A DNA stretch of 64,000 bases from the NCBI RefSeq assembly GCF_020524325.1, contig NZ_JAIVKY010000003.1, forward strand, positions 46,393 to 110,392, given 5' to 3'. The translations under genes were made by a program, and so were the position numbers. How positions within the stretch are numbered: position 1 is the stretch's first letter; every line of letters starts with the position of its first letter. This DNA comes from Sutcliffiella horikoshii. Lineage in GTDB: Bacteria; Bacillota; Bacilli; Bacillales; Bacillaceae_I. The notes beneath the pieces were generated by a model that was not told the origin of the DNA, did no database searches, and saw nothing but the letters and a program-made list of their open reading frames with translations. Below, in pieces: positions 36,012 to 44,298 of this stretch.

Positions 36012-36034
36012 CAAATCGTAACTGTTACGATATA
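36012..36034 (+). promoter_or_regulatory. Zur box 3 (znuA promoter)
   Basis: CAAATCGTAAC-T-GTTACGATATA, nearly symmetrical. It overlaps the TATAAT -10 box (36031-36036), an ideal repressor position. Confidence 0.9.
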
Positions 36035-36067
36035 ATGTGTTGGGATACAAAACGAGAGGAGAAAACA

Positions 36068-37192
36068 ATGAAGACTAAATCTATTTTTATCGCAATGATG
36101 CTAGTATCTTTTACATTCCTAGTTGGATGTAATTCAGATAATCAGGCTTCTGACGGCAATGAAAAATTGACCATATATACGACCATCTTCCCTTTGGAGG
36201 ACTTTACAAAGAAAATTGGTGGCGACCATGTTGATGTGAAGTCTGTGTTTCCTGCTGGTGCAGACGCACATACTTTCGAGCCATCTACTAAAACAATGAG
36301 CGAAATGGCTTCTGCTGATGCTTTTATCTATACAGGAGTAGGTGCTGAAGGGTTTGCGGATAAGGCTAAAGGCGTGCTGGAAAGCGAAGATGTCACAATT
36401 GTTGCGGCTGGAGACAGAATTGATCTTCATAATGAAGAGGAACATGGACATGAAAATGAATCTCATGAAGAAGAGCACAATCACGATAGTGAAGATGAAG
36501 CTCACGATCACGAGCATGAAGAAGATCACGATCATGAGCATGAAGGAGAAGCTCATGAAGAAGATCACGATCATGAACATGAGGAAGAGGCTCATGAAGA
36601 AGAAGCTCATGAAGAAGAACACAATCATGAGCATGAGGAAGAAGAAGGACATGAAGAGCACGATCACACTGATGGAGACCCTCATGTATGGTTAGATCCT
36701 TCACTTTCTATCACACTTGCTGAAAATATCAAAAACGCACTTGTTGAATTAAAACCGGAAGCAAAAGAAGATTTCGAAGCTAATTTTGAAACGTTGAAAA
36801 GTGACCTGGAAAAATTAGATTCAGAATTCAAAGAAACAGTAGATAGTGGGAAAACAAATAAGATTTTAGTTTCCCATGCAGCATACGGTTACTGGGAGAA
36901 CCGCTATGGGTTGGAGCAAATCAGTGTGACTGGCTTATCTCCAACGCAAGAACCATCACAGAAACAACTGACTGAAATCATTAACACTGCAAAAGAAAAT
37001 GAAATCCAATATGTTATTTTTGATCAGAACATCAGTGGCCAGATTGCTGAAGTGGTAAAGAAAGAAATTAAAGCAGAAGCTTTGGTATTGCATAACTTAG
37101 AAGCAGCAACAGAAGAAGACGTTAAAAATGAAGAAGATTACTTCAGCTTGATGCGTCAAAACTTAGAGACGTTGAAGAAAGCGTTGAATTAA
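36068..37192 (+). CDS. znuA: Zinc-binding lipoprotein ZnuA/AdcA with His-rich loop
   Basis: About 374 aa. A lipoprotein signal (FTFLVGCNS) is followed by the cluster A-1 fold: TIFPLEDFTKKIGGDHV, GADAHTFEP (first ligand His), DGDPHVWLDP (second) and VSHAAYGYW (third). The loop between the first two ligands is hugely expanded, about 85 residues with 25 His and very many Glu/Asp, forming a zinc scoop. The start at 36068 follows GAGAGGAG. It delivers zinc to an ABC importer (ZnuBC), but no permease or ATPase gene follows; a terminator does. The importer must be encoded elsewhere. Confidence 0.95.
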   Translation: MKTKSIFIAMMLVSFTFLVGCNSDNQASDGNEKLTIYTTIFPLEDFTKKIGGDHVDVKSVFPAGADAHTFEPSTKTMSEMASADAFIYTGVGAEGFADKAKGVLESEDVTIVAAGDRIDLHNEEEHGHENESHEEEHNHDSEDEAHDHEHEEDHDHEHEGEAHEEDHDHEHEEEAHEEEAHEEEHNHEHEEEEGHEEHDHTDGDPHVWLDPSLSITLAENIKNALVELKPEAKEDFEANFETLKSDLEKLDSEFKETVDSGKTNKILVSHAAYGYWENRYGLEQISVTGLSPTQEPSQKQLTEIINTAKENEIQYVIFDQNISGQIAEVVKKEIKAEALVLHNLEAATEEDVKNEEDYFSLMRQNLETLKKALN

Positions 37193-37203
37193 ATATAAAT
37201 GGG

Positions 37204-37238
37204 AAGAGGCAGCCTACAATTGGCTGCCTCTCTATTTT
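37204..37238. terminator. Bidirectional terminator
   Basis: GAGGCAGCC/GGCTGCCTC followed by a T-rich run lies between convergent znuA and the second G3E GTPase. Confidence 0.88.
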
Positions 37239-37240
37239 GC

Positions 37241-38206
37241 CTACTTCTTCCTCAACGCTTCACAAAACTGCTCCACTTTCCTATCATCAATATCTTTTCC
37301 TATTAGTATGATAGAAGGGTTTCCGTCGGTTTTCTCGATTTTGTTCAATATTAAAGTTGATGCAGCATATTGAAACTCATACAAGCCAGGAGTTTCATCC
37401 AGCCGCACAATTCCTTTAGATCTTACTACCTGTTTAGATAGCTTCTTCAATTGTTTCTCAAGCACTACTCGATTCACCGGCTCAGAAAACGATACTTTGA
37501 CAGCTTCGATGTGATGGTGATGGTGATGGTGGTGACTTTCGTGATCATGTCCAGCCCCTTCCCCATGCTTCTCCACCCTCACTTCTCTCATTTGCATTCT
37601 CTTTTCCAAAAGTATCTCCAATGGCACCTCACCATAGCTCGTCCGATATACAGGTATATGGTCCTCTAGTTCATCCGCAAGCTTGGACTCTACTTTGATT
37701 AACTCTTTTTCGGAGACAAGGTCCATTTTATTCAACACCAACAAATGAGCCGAAGTGACTTGTTCTTTCAATAAGCCTCGTATTTCTTTAGAACTGTTGA
37801 AAAAGCTTTGATACTCTAGATAATGGCTGGCATCTACAAGGCTGATCATGGACTGCAACTCGAAATGTTCCATATAAAATGGTGTCAACAAGACATCTTT
37901 AATTTCAAGTGGGTTTGCAACACCAGTTCCCTCAATGATTAAAACGTCCACTTTTTCACCTACATATTGATCGAGCGTTGACTTCAAATCATCCTGAATG
38001 GTACAACAGATGCAGCCATTCAGAAGTTCCACTACTCTCTCTCCCTGAAAGAGATGATCTTCCACATTTTCATCACCGAGTTCATTTAGAATGATTCCCG
38101 GCTTTAATTCCTCTTGTTTAAAGTGTTCTAACATATGTAAAAGTACGGTCGTTTTTCCACTTCCCAAAAATCCGCTTATAACGTAAACTGGTACTTTTTT
38201 GGACAT
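37241..38206 (-). CDS. G3E GTPase with octahistidine loop
   Basis: About 321 aa. It has Walker A GFLGSGKTTVLLHM, the CxCC motif NGCICCTIQDD, NKMDL and a CobW_C-like end. A metal-binding insertion carries HDHES and then eight consecutive His (DNA around 37508-37531). The ATG at 38206, after AGGAG, is chosen over one 15 codons upstream. It is a COG0523 metallochaperone or zinc insertase paralogous to the gene at 34791 but clearly distinct. Zur box 4 lies 80 bp upstream, supporting zinc-starvation expression. Client protein unknown. Confidence 0.88.
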   Translation of the reverse strand: MSKKVPVYVISGFLGSGKTTVLLHMLEHFKQEELKPGIILNELGDENVEDHLFQGERVVELLNGCICCTIQDDLKSTLDQYVGEKVDVLIIEGTGVANPLEIKDVLLTPFYMEHFELQSMISLVDASHYLEYQSFFNSSKEIRGLLKEQVTSAHLLVLNKMDLVSEKELIKVESKLADELEDHIPVYRTSYGEVPLEILLEKRMQMREVRVEKHGEGAGHDHESHHHHHHHHIEAVKVSFSEPVNRVVLEKQLKKLSKQVVRSKGIVRLDETPGLYEFQYAASTLILNKIEKTDGNPSIILIGKDIDDRKVEQFCEALRKK

Positions 38207-38285
38207 CTTTTTAGCACTCCTAACGTTTCTACTTATTATTTTATTACCCATTATACAATTGCTTTAAAAGCAAACAAACTCAAAA

Positions 38286-38308
38286 CAAATCGTAACCATT
38301 ACGTTTTT
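38286..38308 (-). promoter_or_regulatory. Zur box 4
   Basis: CAAATCGTAAC-C-ATTACGTTTTT matches the Zur palindrome with four mismatches, and the central CGTAAC-C-ATTACG is intact. It lies between the divergent G3E GTPase 2 and ythA; the first is the more likely target. Confidence 0.75.
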
Positions 38309-38458
38309 ATTTTATCTATAATTCTGTTATCTTTCAACAAAATTCATTCCCCCTTTTAGATATTTGCGAGAGGCATTTTTTCTCTAGTAAATTATGCATA
38401 TTTTGTGGAAAATTGTGGACTCTAACTTTATATAATAGCTTGAAGGGACGTAACCAAA

Positions 38459-39811
38459 ATGGAAGATGTAGTAATTGCACGGTCATTGTTTGGAACAACG
38501 ATGGGGTTTCATATTATATTTGCAACACTTGGCGTTGGGATTCCGTTAATGATTTTAATTGCCGAATTAATGTATCAAAAAACGGGGAACCGTGAGTATG
38601 CAATTATGGCAAAAAGATGGACGAAAGCAAAAGCGGTGCTGTTAGGTGTCGCAATCCCTACAGGTACAATCGCAGGGGTACAGCTTTCTCTATTGTGGCC
38701 TGGTTTTATGGAGGTCATCGGTAAGGTCATGGCTCTCCCTTTTCAAATTGAAATATATGCGTTTTTCATTGAAGCATTATTTATATCCATATATGTGTAT
38801 GCTGCAGACCGCATTTCACCGTGGATGCGGATTTTGAGTGTGACACTTGTTACGATTGGTGCGGCAGCATCTGCAGTTCTCATTACAAATGTCCATGCGT
38901 TTGAAGGAACACCGGCTGGCTTCCGAATTGAAAATGGCCAGATTGTCGATGTCGACCCTTGGGCCGCTTTTTTCAATCCTAGTTTCGTCGTGACAGCAGC
39001 ACATGTGGCGGTATCCGCGTTTATGACCGGCGCCTTTGTCATTGCTTCTGTTGCAGCTTATAAAATGTTACGTAATAAACATGATGAGCGAGTTTATAAA
39101 TTTCACCGTAAAGCTTTGATCATGGGGCTTGTAGTGGGGGGAATCTTTTCGTTTATGACGGCCATTAACGGCCATGAATCTGCGCAACTTTTGCATCAAT
39201 ACCAACCGGAAAAATTAGCTGCAGCAGAAGGACTTTTTGAAACCCAGTCTCATGCCCCTCTTGCAGTTGGAGGATTCACCGACCGGGAAACAAAGGAAGT
39301 TAAATGGGGCATTGAAGTACCTTGGGCTTTGAGTTTTTTAGCTGATGATCGTTTTGACACAGTTGTGGTCGGCCTCGATGATTTCCCAGAAGAATATTGG
39401 CCACCGTTATTTGTTCATACTCTTTTTAATGCAATGGTTGGAATTGGTTCACTGTTGATCATGCTATCTTTATTTGGGTTCTTTTGGAGCAAGATTCTCA
39501 AAAAAACCACCTATCCAAAATGGCTAATGTGGCTCTTTGTAGCAGCAGGTCCTCTTTCGATGATGGCTATTGAATTTGGATGGATTTTTGCTTGTACAGG
39601 AAGACAACCATGGGTGATTTACCGAGTGATGTTAACGGAGGATGCTGTAACAGGAAACCAAAATCTTGCCGCATTATTTATCGCCTTTGCAGGGATTTAT
39701 GTACTTCTCGGAGTAGCAGTAGTATTAGTTCTTCGCTATTACTTTAAGCGACATCCGGTTGAGGACGAGTTGAACGATATTCCCCCATCTTCTAACGGGG
39801 TTCAAGCATAA
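38459..39811 (+). CDS. ythA: bd-type quinol oxidase subunit I
   Basis: 450 aa with nine membrane helices. Visible heme and quinol features are RSLFGTTMGFHIIFA (N-terminal heme-ligand His near residue 18), VSAFMTGAFV, INGHESAQ, and the CydA signature GRQPWVIYRVMLTEDAV. The quinol loop is short, as in YthAB/cyanide-insensitive types. It reduces O2 to water at the membrane with quinol, menaquinol in this organism. It is 14 bp from subunit II. Start ATG follows AAGGGA. No cydCD genes are adjacent. Confidence 0.93.
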   Translation: MEDVVIARSLFGTTMGFHIIFATLGVGIPLMILIAELMYQKTGNREYAIMAKRWTKAKAVLLGVAIPTGTIAGVQLSLLWPGFMEVIGKVMALPFQIEIYAFFIEALFISIYVYAADRISPWMRILSVTLVTIGAAASAVLITNVHAFEGTPAGFRIENGQIVDVDPWAAFFNPSFVVTAAHVAVSAFMTGAFVIASVAAYKMLRNKHDERVYKFHRKALIMGLVVGGIFSFMTAINGHESAQLLHQYQPEKLAAAEGLFETQSHAPLAVGGFTDRETKEVKWGIEVPWALSFLADDRFDTVVVGLDDFPEEYWPPLFVHTLFNAMVGIGSLLIMLSLFGFFWSKILKKTTYPKWLMWLFVAAGPLSMMAIEFGWIFACTGRQPWVIYRVMLTEDAVTGNQNLAALFIAFAGIYVLLGVAVVLVLRYYFKRHPVEDELNDIPPSSNGVQA

Positions 39812-39825
39812 GGAGGATTACCTTC

Positions 39826-40854
39826 ATGACAGATGTAATATTGGCAATTACCGTCCTATGGGGCTTCATATTTATTTATGCCGTTATGGCGACGATGGAC
39901 TTCGGAGCAGGTTTCTGGTCGATGCTCTATATTAAGAATGAAAAAACAAATGCAACCAATATTGCTAACCGGTATTTATCGCCAACTTGGGAAGTTACGA
40001 ATGTATTTGTTGTAGCAGTTGTGGTCGCTATATACAGTTTCTTTCCAAGTGCTGCCTATACGCTAGGGACCATCCTACTAATACCGGGAAGCATTATTCT
40101 GCTTTTGCTGGCAGTACGAAGCGGGTTTCTTGTGTTCTCTCATATCGTGGATGATTACCATAAACCTTTAACCTACGTATCAGGAATAAGCGGTTTTATT
40201 ATCCCAGCGTTTTTAATACTTGTTTTGCCAATTACACATGGTGGGTTTGTGGATAATATTGACGGGGTGGACACGTTAATGCTTGGCCGTCTACTGACAA
40301 GCCCGCACGCCCTCTCCTTTATCCTTTTTGCAATTAGCAGTACATTGTTCTTATCCTCTTTGTTGCTTGCGGACTTTTCTAAAGTCGCAAATGACAGGCA
40401 TGCGTATGCTATTTATAGAAGAGATGCCCTAATATTAGGACCAGTTTCATTATTGGGCGCGTTATTAATCATGATTACGATGCGATATGAAGCAACATGG
40501 CTTTTTAATGGCATGATGGACTATATTGTATGGTTATTCATTTCTGCTGGTATGTTTGTCGTGACAGGCGTTGCTCTTGTGATTCCAGGAAAAAATGGAT
40601 GGACCGGTCTACCGAGATTAGGTGTTGTATCTGCTTTTATCCAGTATGCGTTGGCAAGTTACGCATACGGACGAGCACATCTTCCCTATATCATCTATCC
40701 AAATGTCACAATCCAAAACGGATTTACCGACCCTGCTTCCTTTAGGGCGCTTTTCATCACCTATATTGTCGGGTTTATCATTTTATTTCCAGGATTTATC
40801 TACTTCTGGCGGTTGTTTATGAAGGACGAAAAATACATCAAAAGCGAAAATTAA
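39826..40854 (+). CDS. ythB: bd-type quinol oxidase subunit II
   Basis: 342 aa, eight or nine membrane helices, beginning with the family pattern VLWGFIFIYAVMATMDFGAGFW and ending in a short basic tail. It pairs with subunit I at the membrane and gives the two-gene ythAB operon. RBS AAGGAGG precedes ATG. A terminator follows at once. Confidence 0.93.
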   Translation: MTDVILAITVLWGFIFIYAVMATMDFGAGFWSMLYIKNEKTNATNIANRYLSPTWEVTNVFVVAVVVAIYSFFPSAAYTLGTILLIPGSIILLLLAVRSGFLVFSHIVDDYHKPLTYVSGISGFIIPAFLILVLPITHGGFVDNIDGVDTLMLGRLLTSPHALSFILFAISSTLFLSSLLLADFSKVANDRHAYAIYRRDALILGPVSLLGALLIMITMRYEATWLFNGMMDYIVWLFISAGMFVVTGVALVIPGKNGWTGLPRLGVVSAFIQYALASYAYGRAHLPYIIYPNVTIQNGFTDPASFRALFITYIVGFIILFPGFIYFWRLFMKDEKYIKSEN

Positions 40855-40855
40855 G

Positions 40856-40884
40856 GTCAGGAGAGTGTTCCTGACTTTTTTTTT
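40856..40884 (+). terminator. ythAB terminator
   Basis: GTCAGGA/TCCTGAC stem followed by nine T, two bases after the ythB stop. Confidence 0.9.
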
Positions 40885-41167
40885 ATTTTGAAAAATTACA
40901 TAGTACTTTCTGAATAGAACTCCATGAACGTTTACAGTAGAAAACAGGCTTGTTACTCTCTTTTGCCTTTTGCTTGATCACTTTAGCAAGATTGTGGTTG
41001 ATGTAATCAGTAAGTACCAAAATAATATCAATATGCTCAGGAATGCTTCTTTTCACTACTTGCACCTTTCTTCCGTCAATATGTAAGACATTTTCAAATC
41101 CTTGTGTGACAAGTTTTTCTTGAATGTTCCCTAGATGATCTGCGCCAACTACCATTAATGAAGCCAT
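40883..41167 (-). CDS. DUF2325 protein, Fur-box controlled
   Basis: 94 aa, the compact Rossmann-like DUF2325 pattern: MVVGADHLGNIQEKLVTQGF, then VLHIDGRKVQVVKRSIPEHI and DIILVLTDYINHNLAKVIKQ, with a late YCKRSW. The single late Cys could bind a ligand. Two iron-box palindromes directly precede the start, so it should be induced by iron limitation. Function of the family is unknown. ATG follows GGAAG. It is divergent from a DUF1540 gene. Confidence 0.82.
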   Translation of the reverse strand: MASLMVVGADHLGNIQEKLVTQGFENVLHIDGRKVQVVKRSIPEHIDIILVLTDYINHNLAKVIKQKAKESNKPVFYCKRSWSSIQKVLCNFSK

Positions 41168-41193
41168 ATTATTCTACTTCCTTTCCATCATTT

Positions 41194-41212
41194 AATTGAG
41201 AATAGTTCTCTT
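41194..41212 (-). promoter_or_regulatory. Fur box, proximal
   Basis: TTGAGAATAGTTCTC-type palindrome (TGAGAA/TTCTC), 27 bp before the DUF2325 start. Confidence 0.7.
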
Positions 41213-41228
41213 TTATAACTTTATAATA

Positions 41229-41246
41229 ATTGAGAATGATTCTCTT
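41229..41246 (-). promoter_or_regulatory. Fur box, distal
   Basis: ATTGAGAATGATTCTCTT, a strong match to the GATAATGATAATCATTATC-type Fur site. It is about 35 bp from the proximal copy. Confidence 0.8.
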
Positions 41247-41353
41247 TGTCAATAAAATTATAAAATATACCTAATTTTTATAATGAAGTATGAAATTTTT
41301 TTTATGGCTAACAATAGAAACGTATCTTCTGTACAAAAAAGGAGGACGTTAAC

Positions 41354-41509
41354 ATGGCAAAAGAAGTATTATGTGAAGTGGAAAACTGTAACTATTGGGG
41401 ACAAGGTAACCTTTGTCAAGCTGATGCTATCTATGTGGTGAGCCATAAAGGGAACACTGCCCATGACTCGAAGGATACTGACTGTAAAACCTTCAAACCT
41501 ACTCATTAA
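41354..41509 (+). CDS. DUF1540 small Cys-rich protein
   Basis: 51 aa starting after AAAGGAGGACGTTAAC. Cysteines lie in the order Cx4C, x8, C, then a late C: LCEVENCNYWGQGNLCQADAI, then KDTDCKTF. This is the DUF1540 pattern, a likely metal-binding mini-domain common in spore formers. Single gene with its own terminator. Function unknown. The Fur boxes are on its 5' side but closer to the divergent DUF2325 gene. Confidence 0.8.
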   Translation: MAKEVLCEVENCNYWGQGNLCQADAIYVVSHKGNTAHDSKDTDCKTFKPTH

Positions 41510-41523
41510 ACGTTAAAACAAAG

Positions 41524-41564
41524 AGCCCAAGAGCTACGCGGCAGGTAACTCTTGGGCTTTTTTT
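41524..41564 (+). terminator. DUF1540 gene terminator
   Basis: AGCCCAAGAG/CTCTTGGGCT stem and seven T. Confidence 0.9.
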
Positions 41565-41605
41565 GTTAATAAAATTCAAGTGTTTTGTCGGAATTTTTTT
41601 CAGGT

Positions 41606-42715
41606 TTACTTACTATGGTAGGTAGCTTTTCGTTTAGTAATTTGTTCTACAAACGGCTCATCCACTTTAAATCCGATGCCTGGACCTTCTGGTACCTTTA
41701 CTTTTCCATCTTCCACTACCACTTCTGGGATAATAACATCCTTTTCCCAATAACGGCTAGAGGCAGAAAGGTCTCCCGGAATAGTAAAATTGGGCAAAGT
41801 AGCAAGGGCGATATGAAAAGCTCTCGAAATCCCCGTCTCCAACATCCCGCCACACCAGACAGGAATTTCATGCTCTGCACATAAGTCATGGATGTCAATG
41901 GCGTTAGCAAGTCCGCCAACCCGGCCAATTTTAATACTTATCACTTTACAGCTGCCAAGCTTTACAGCGTTTCTTGCATCTTGTAGGCTCACGATACTTT
42001 CATCCAAGCAAACCGGGGTTAATAACCCCCTTTGCAGTTCCGCATGCTCCACAATATCATCAGCGGCAAGCGGTTGTTCAATCATCAGCAAATTTAATGA
42101 GTCTAACTTTTTCAGCCGTTCCGCATCCTTAAGCGAGTAAGCAGAATTTGCATCTACAAGTAAAGCAATGTCCGGGTATGAATCTCTTATGACCTTAAGC
42201 ATCTGGTAGTCGTTTGCCGGATCTATTTTCACTTTAATGCGTTCATACCCCTCGTTTATTCTATTCTCAATGGTGTTGAGCATCCTTTCCGGAGAATCCA
42301 TGCTCACTACCACTCCCGCTTTCACCTCTTTAAGGACACCACCAATATACTCTGATAACGATATACCAGCCCGCTTTGCGAATAGATCCCATATCGCCAT
42401 CTCTATACCTGCCTTGGCCATATGATTTCGCTTCCAATGTAGAAGAGTTTCATTTACTTCCCGCGGTGACGTCCACTCTTGTTCTAAGATAGTTGGGATA
42501 AAAAACTCAGTCAACATATGCCAGGCAGTTTCAATCGTTTCTTCTGTATACCATGGAGAAGAAAATGCAACCACCTCTCCCCAGCCAGAATGCCCTGTGT
42601 CATCTGTTACTTTAATTAAAATGCTTTCCCGATCTGTGACGGTTTCCTGATGTGTTCGAAATGGTTGAACTAATTTCATAGAAGTCAGGAACAAATCAAC
42701 CTTCTCAATTTTCAT
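41606..42715 (-). CDS. menC: o-Succinylbenzoate synthase
   Basis: 369 aa enolase-superfamily enzyme. It has the KVKID lysine motif near residue 160, metal-binding LVDANSAY near 187, EQPL and CLDESIVS near 238, and the opposite lysine in SIKIGRVGG near 263. It dehydrates SHCHC to o-succinylbenzoate in menaquinone synthesis. The second of two ATGs is five bases after GGAGGG and overlaps the 3' end of menE by 11 bp, so the genes are coupled. It is the last gene of the men cluster. Confidence 0.93.
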   Translation of the reverse strand: MKIEKVDLFLTSMKLVQPFRTHQETVTDRESILIKVTDDTGHSGWGEVVAFSSPWYTEETIETAWHMLTEFFIPTILEQEWTSPREVNETLLHWKRNHMAKAGIEMAIWDLFAKRAGISLSEYIGGVLKEVKAGVVVSMDSPERMLNTIENRINEGYERIKVKIDPANDYQMLKVIRDSYPDIALLVDANSAYSLKDAERLKKLDSLNLLMIEQPLAADDIVEHAELQRGLLTPVCLDESIVSLQDARNAVKLGSCKVISIKIGRVGGLANAIDIHDLCAEHEIPVWCGGMLETGISRAFHIALATLPNFTIPGDLSASSRYWEKDVIIPEVVVEDGKVKVPEGPGIGFKVDEPFVEQITKRKATYHSK

Positions 42716-44201
42716 CATTTCCCTCCAAACCAGGCACCATTTTCACTAATTCTCTGCGCATTAACTTGTTTGACGCATTTCTCGGCAGACATTCCACCAC
42801 ATATAGTTGTTTTGGTACTTTATAGCCTGCCAAACGCTCACGCACAAACGAAAGAAAAGATTCTTCCAAAAGCTCTTCTTTCCTATCAGTAACAACAAAT
42901 GCCACTGGAACTTGTCCCCACCGATCATCCGGGATACCGGTAACTCCTGCGTCCTTTATAGAAGGATGCGAAACAAGAATCGCTTCAATTTCTGCAGGGT
43001 AGACATTCTCCCCGCCTGAAATGATTAAGTCGCTTCTTCTATCCACTACAAACAGAAAACCGTCCTCATCGACAAACCCTAGATCACCTGTATACAACCA
43101 TCCGTCCTTTATTGCCTCATACGTGCTCTCTTCCCGGTTGTAATACCCAGCTGTTACGTTAGGACCTTTAACGATAATTTCACCTGTTTCTTTTGGTTCG
43201 GCTTCCGCTCCATCAAGCATTATCTTTAACTGGCAAGGAAATAGCGGTTTCCCAGCTGAACCTATTTTCGACATGGAAAAGTCAGGCGAGAGGGTGACAA
43301 TTTGTGAACACGTTTCCGTCATGCCATAGGTCTGGTAGACTGGAATAGATTTTCTCATGCACTCTTCCAATATGGATCTGGGTACAGGACCGCCCCCGAC
43401 AAGCATGCACCGAAACGATGGCGGATAAGATCGCGAACCAAGTTGCTCCAACAAGCCGCTTAGCATTGTCGTCACAACGGATACAATACTAACTTGCCGT
43501 TCCATCAAATCCTTATGTACGGCCTCGGCTTCAAAACGCCTATGGATAATGACTCTCATCCCATAAATCACGCTTCTCATTAAAATGGACAATCCACTGA
43601 TATGAAAAATAGGCACCGAAAGCAGCCAACAGTCCTCTTCATGCAATCCCATATTCAGAGCCGAGCCTGTAGCACTCCAAAAGTGATTGCCATAGCTCTG
43701 TTTCACTCCCTTTGGAAAGCCCGTAGTACCACTTGTGTACATGATGGTATCAATTTCATCCAGAGAAAATTCTTCTACTAGAGTCCATTCACTCCCTTTT
43801 AGCCGAAGAAGCTTAGAGAAGGGTACGACCTTCTGAGTTCCTAAAAATTCTTTGCTTTTCTTAAGCCCTGGTTCTCTTTCGTCATCCACCAAAATGAATT
43901 GGGATGCTGCATCCTCTACTTGATAGGACAGTTCCTTTGAAGTTAATCTCAAATTATGTAATACAGTGATCGCCCCGATATTTTTCAACGCGAACAACAA
44001 TTCTACCAGTTCGATGCTATTAGGCATGAAAATGGAAATGCGGTCCCCACGCTTTACACCCAGCTCTACTAATTTACCGCTTAGGGTCAATGAATTACTG
44101 TATAACTCTAAAAAAGTCATCCTTCTATCTTCCATCTCGAGAGCTATACGATCTGGAGTCAAGGCAGCACGTTTCATTAAAAAGTTCGGTAATACTGTCA
44201 T
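42705..44201 (-). CDS. menE: o-Succinylbenzoate-CoA ligase
   Basis: About 498 aa adenylate-forming enzyme. The P-loop-like motif is YTSGTTGFPKG near residue 154. Then come TYGMTETCSQIVTL, YTGDLGFVDEDG and the catalytic Lys motif near the C-terminus (GYKVPKQLYVV, NKLMRREL). It activates o-succinylbenzoate to its CoA thioester for MenB. The ATG at 44201 follows AAGGAGGT; the frame extends 19 codons further but without a site. About 100 bp separates it from menB and contains a weak hairpin. Confidence 0.93.
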   Translation of the reverse strand: MTVLPNFLMKRAALTPDRIALEMEDRRMTFLELYSNSLTLSGKLVELGVKRGDRISIFMPNSIELVELLFALKNIGAITVLHNLRLTSKELSYQVEDAASQFILVDDEREPGLKKSKEFLGTQKVVPFSKLLRLKGSEWTLVEEFSLDEIDTIMYTSGTTGFPKGVKQSYGNHFWSATGSALNMGLHEEDCWLLSVPIFHISGLSILMRSVIYGMRVIIHRRFEAEAVHKDLMERQVSIVSVVTTMLSGLLEQLGSRSYPPSFRCMLVGGGPVPRSILEECMRKSIPVYQTYGMTETCSQIVTLSPDFSMSKIGSAGKPLFPCQLKIMLDGAEAEPKETGEIIVKGPNVTAGYYNREESTYEAIKDGWLYTGDLGFVDEDGFLFVVDRRSDLIISGGENVYPAEIEAILVSHPSIKDAGVTGIPDDRWGQVPVAFVVTDRKEELLEESFLSFVRERLAGYKVPKQLYVVECLPRNASNKLMRRELVKMVPGLEGNDEN

Positions 44202-44237
44202 AGTTTTTACCTCCTTACACCATTTTCCCCATAAAAA

Positions 44238-44280
44238 GAAGAGCAACCCAAAAGCCAAAAGCTCTTAGATTGCCCTCCAA
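44238..44280 (-). terminator. Possible attenuator between menB and menE
   Basis: On the minus strand GAGGGCAATC can pair with GGTTGCTCTTC using wobble pairs, followed by TTTTTA. It could reduce read-through into menE-menC. Weak. Confidence 0.35.
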
Positions 44281-44298
44281 TCACCAAAAGTGTATTTA

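Noticed and set aside
36134..36704. Long hydrophobic or His-rich frames opposite and out of phase with znuA
   Set aside because: They are shadows of the repetitive His/Glu codons (CAT/GAA/GAG) of the zinc lipoprotein loop and have no ribosome site.
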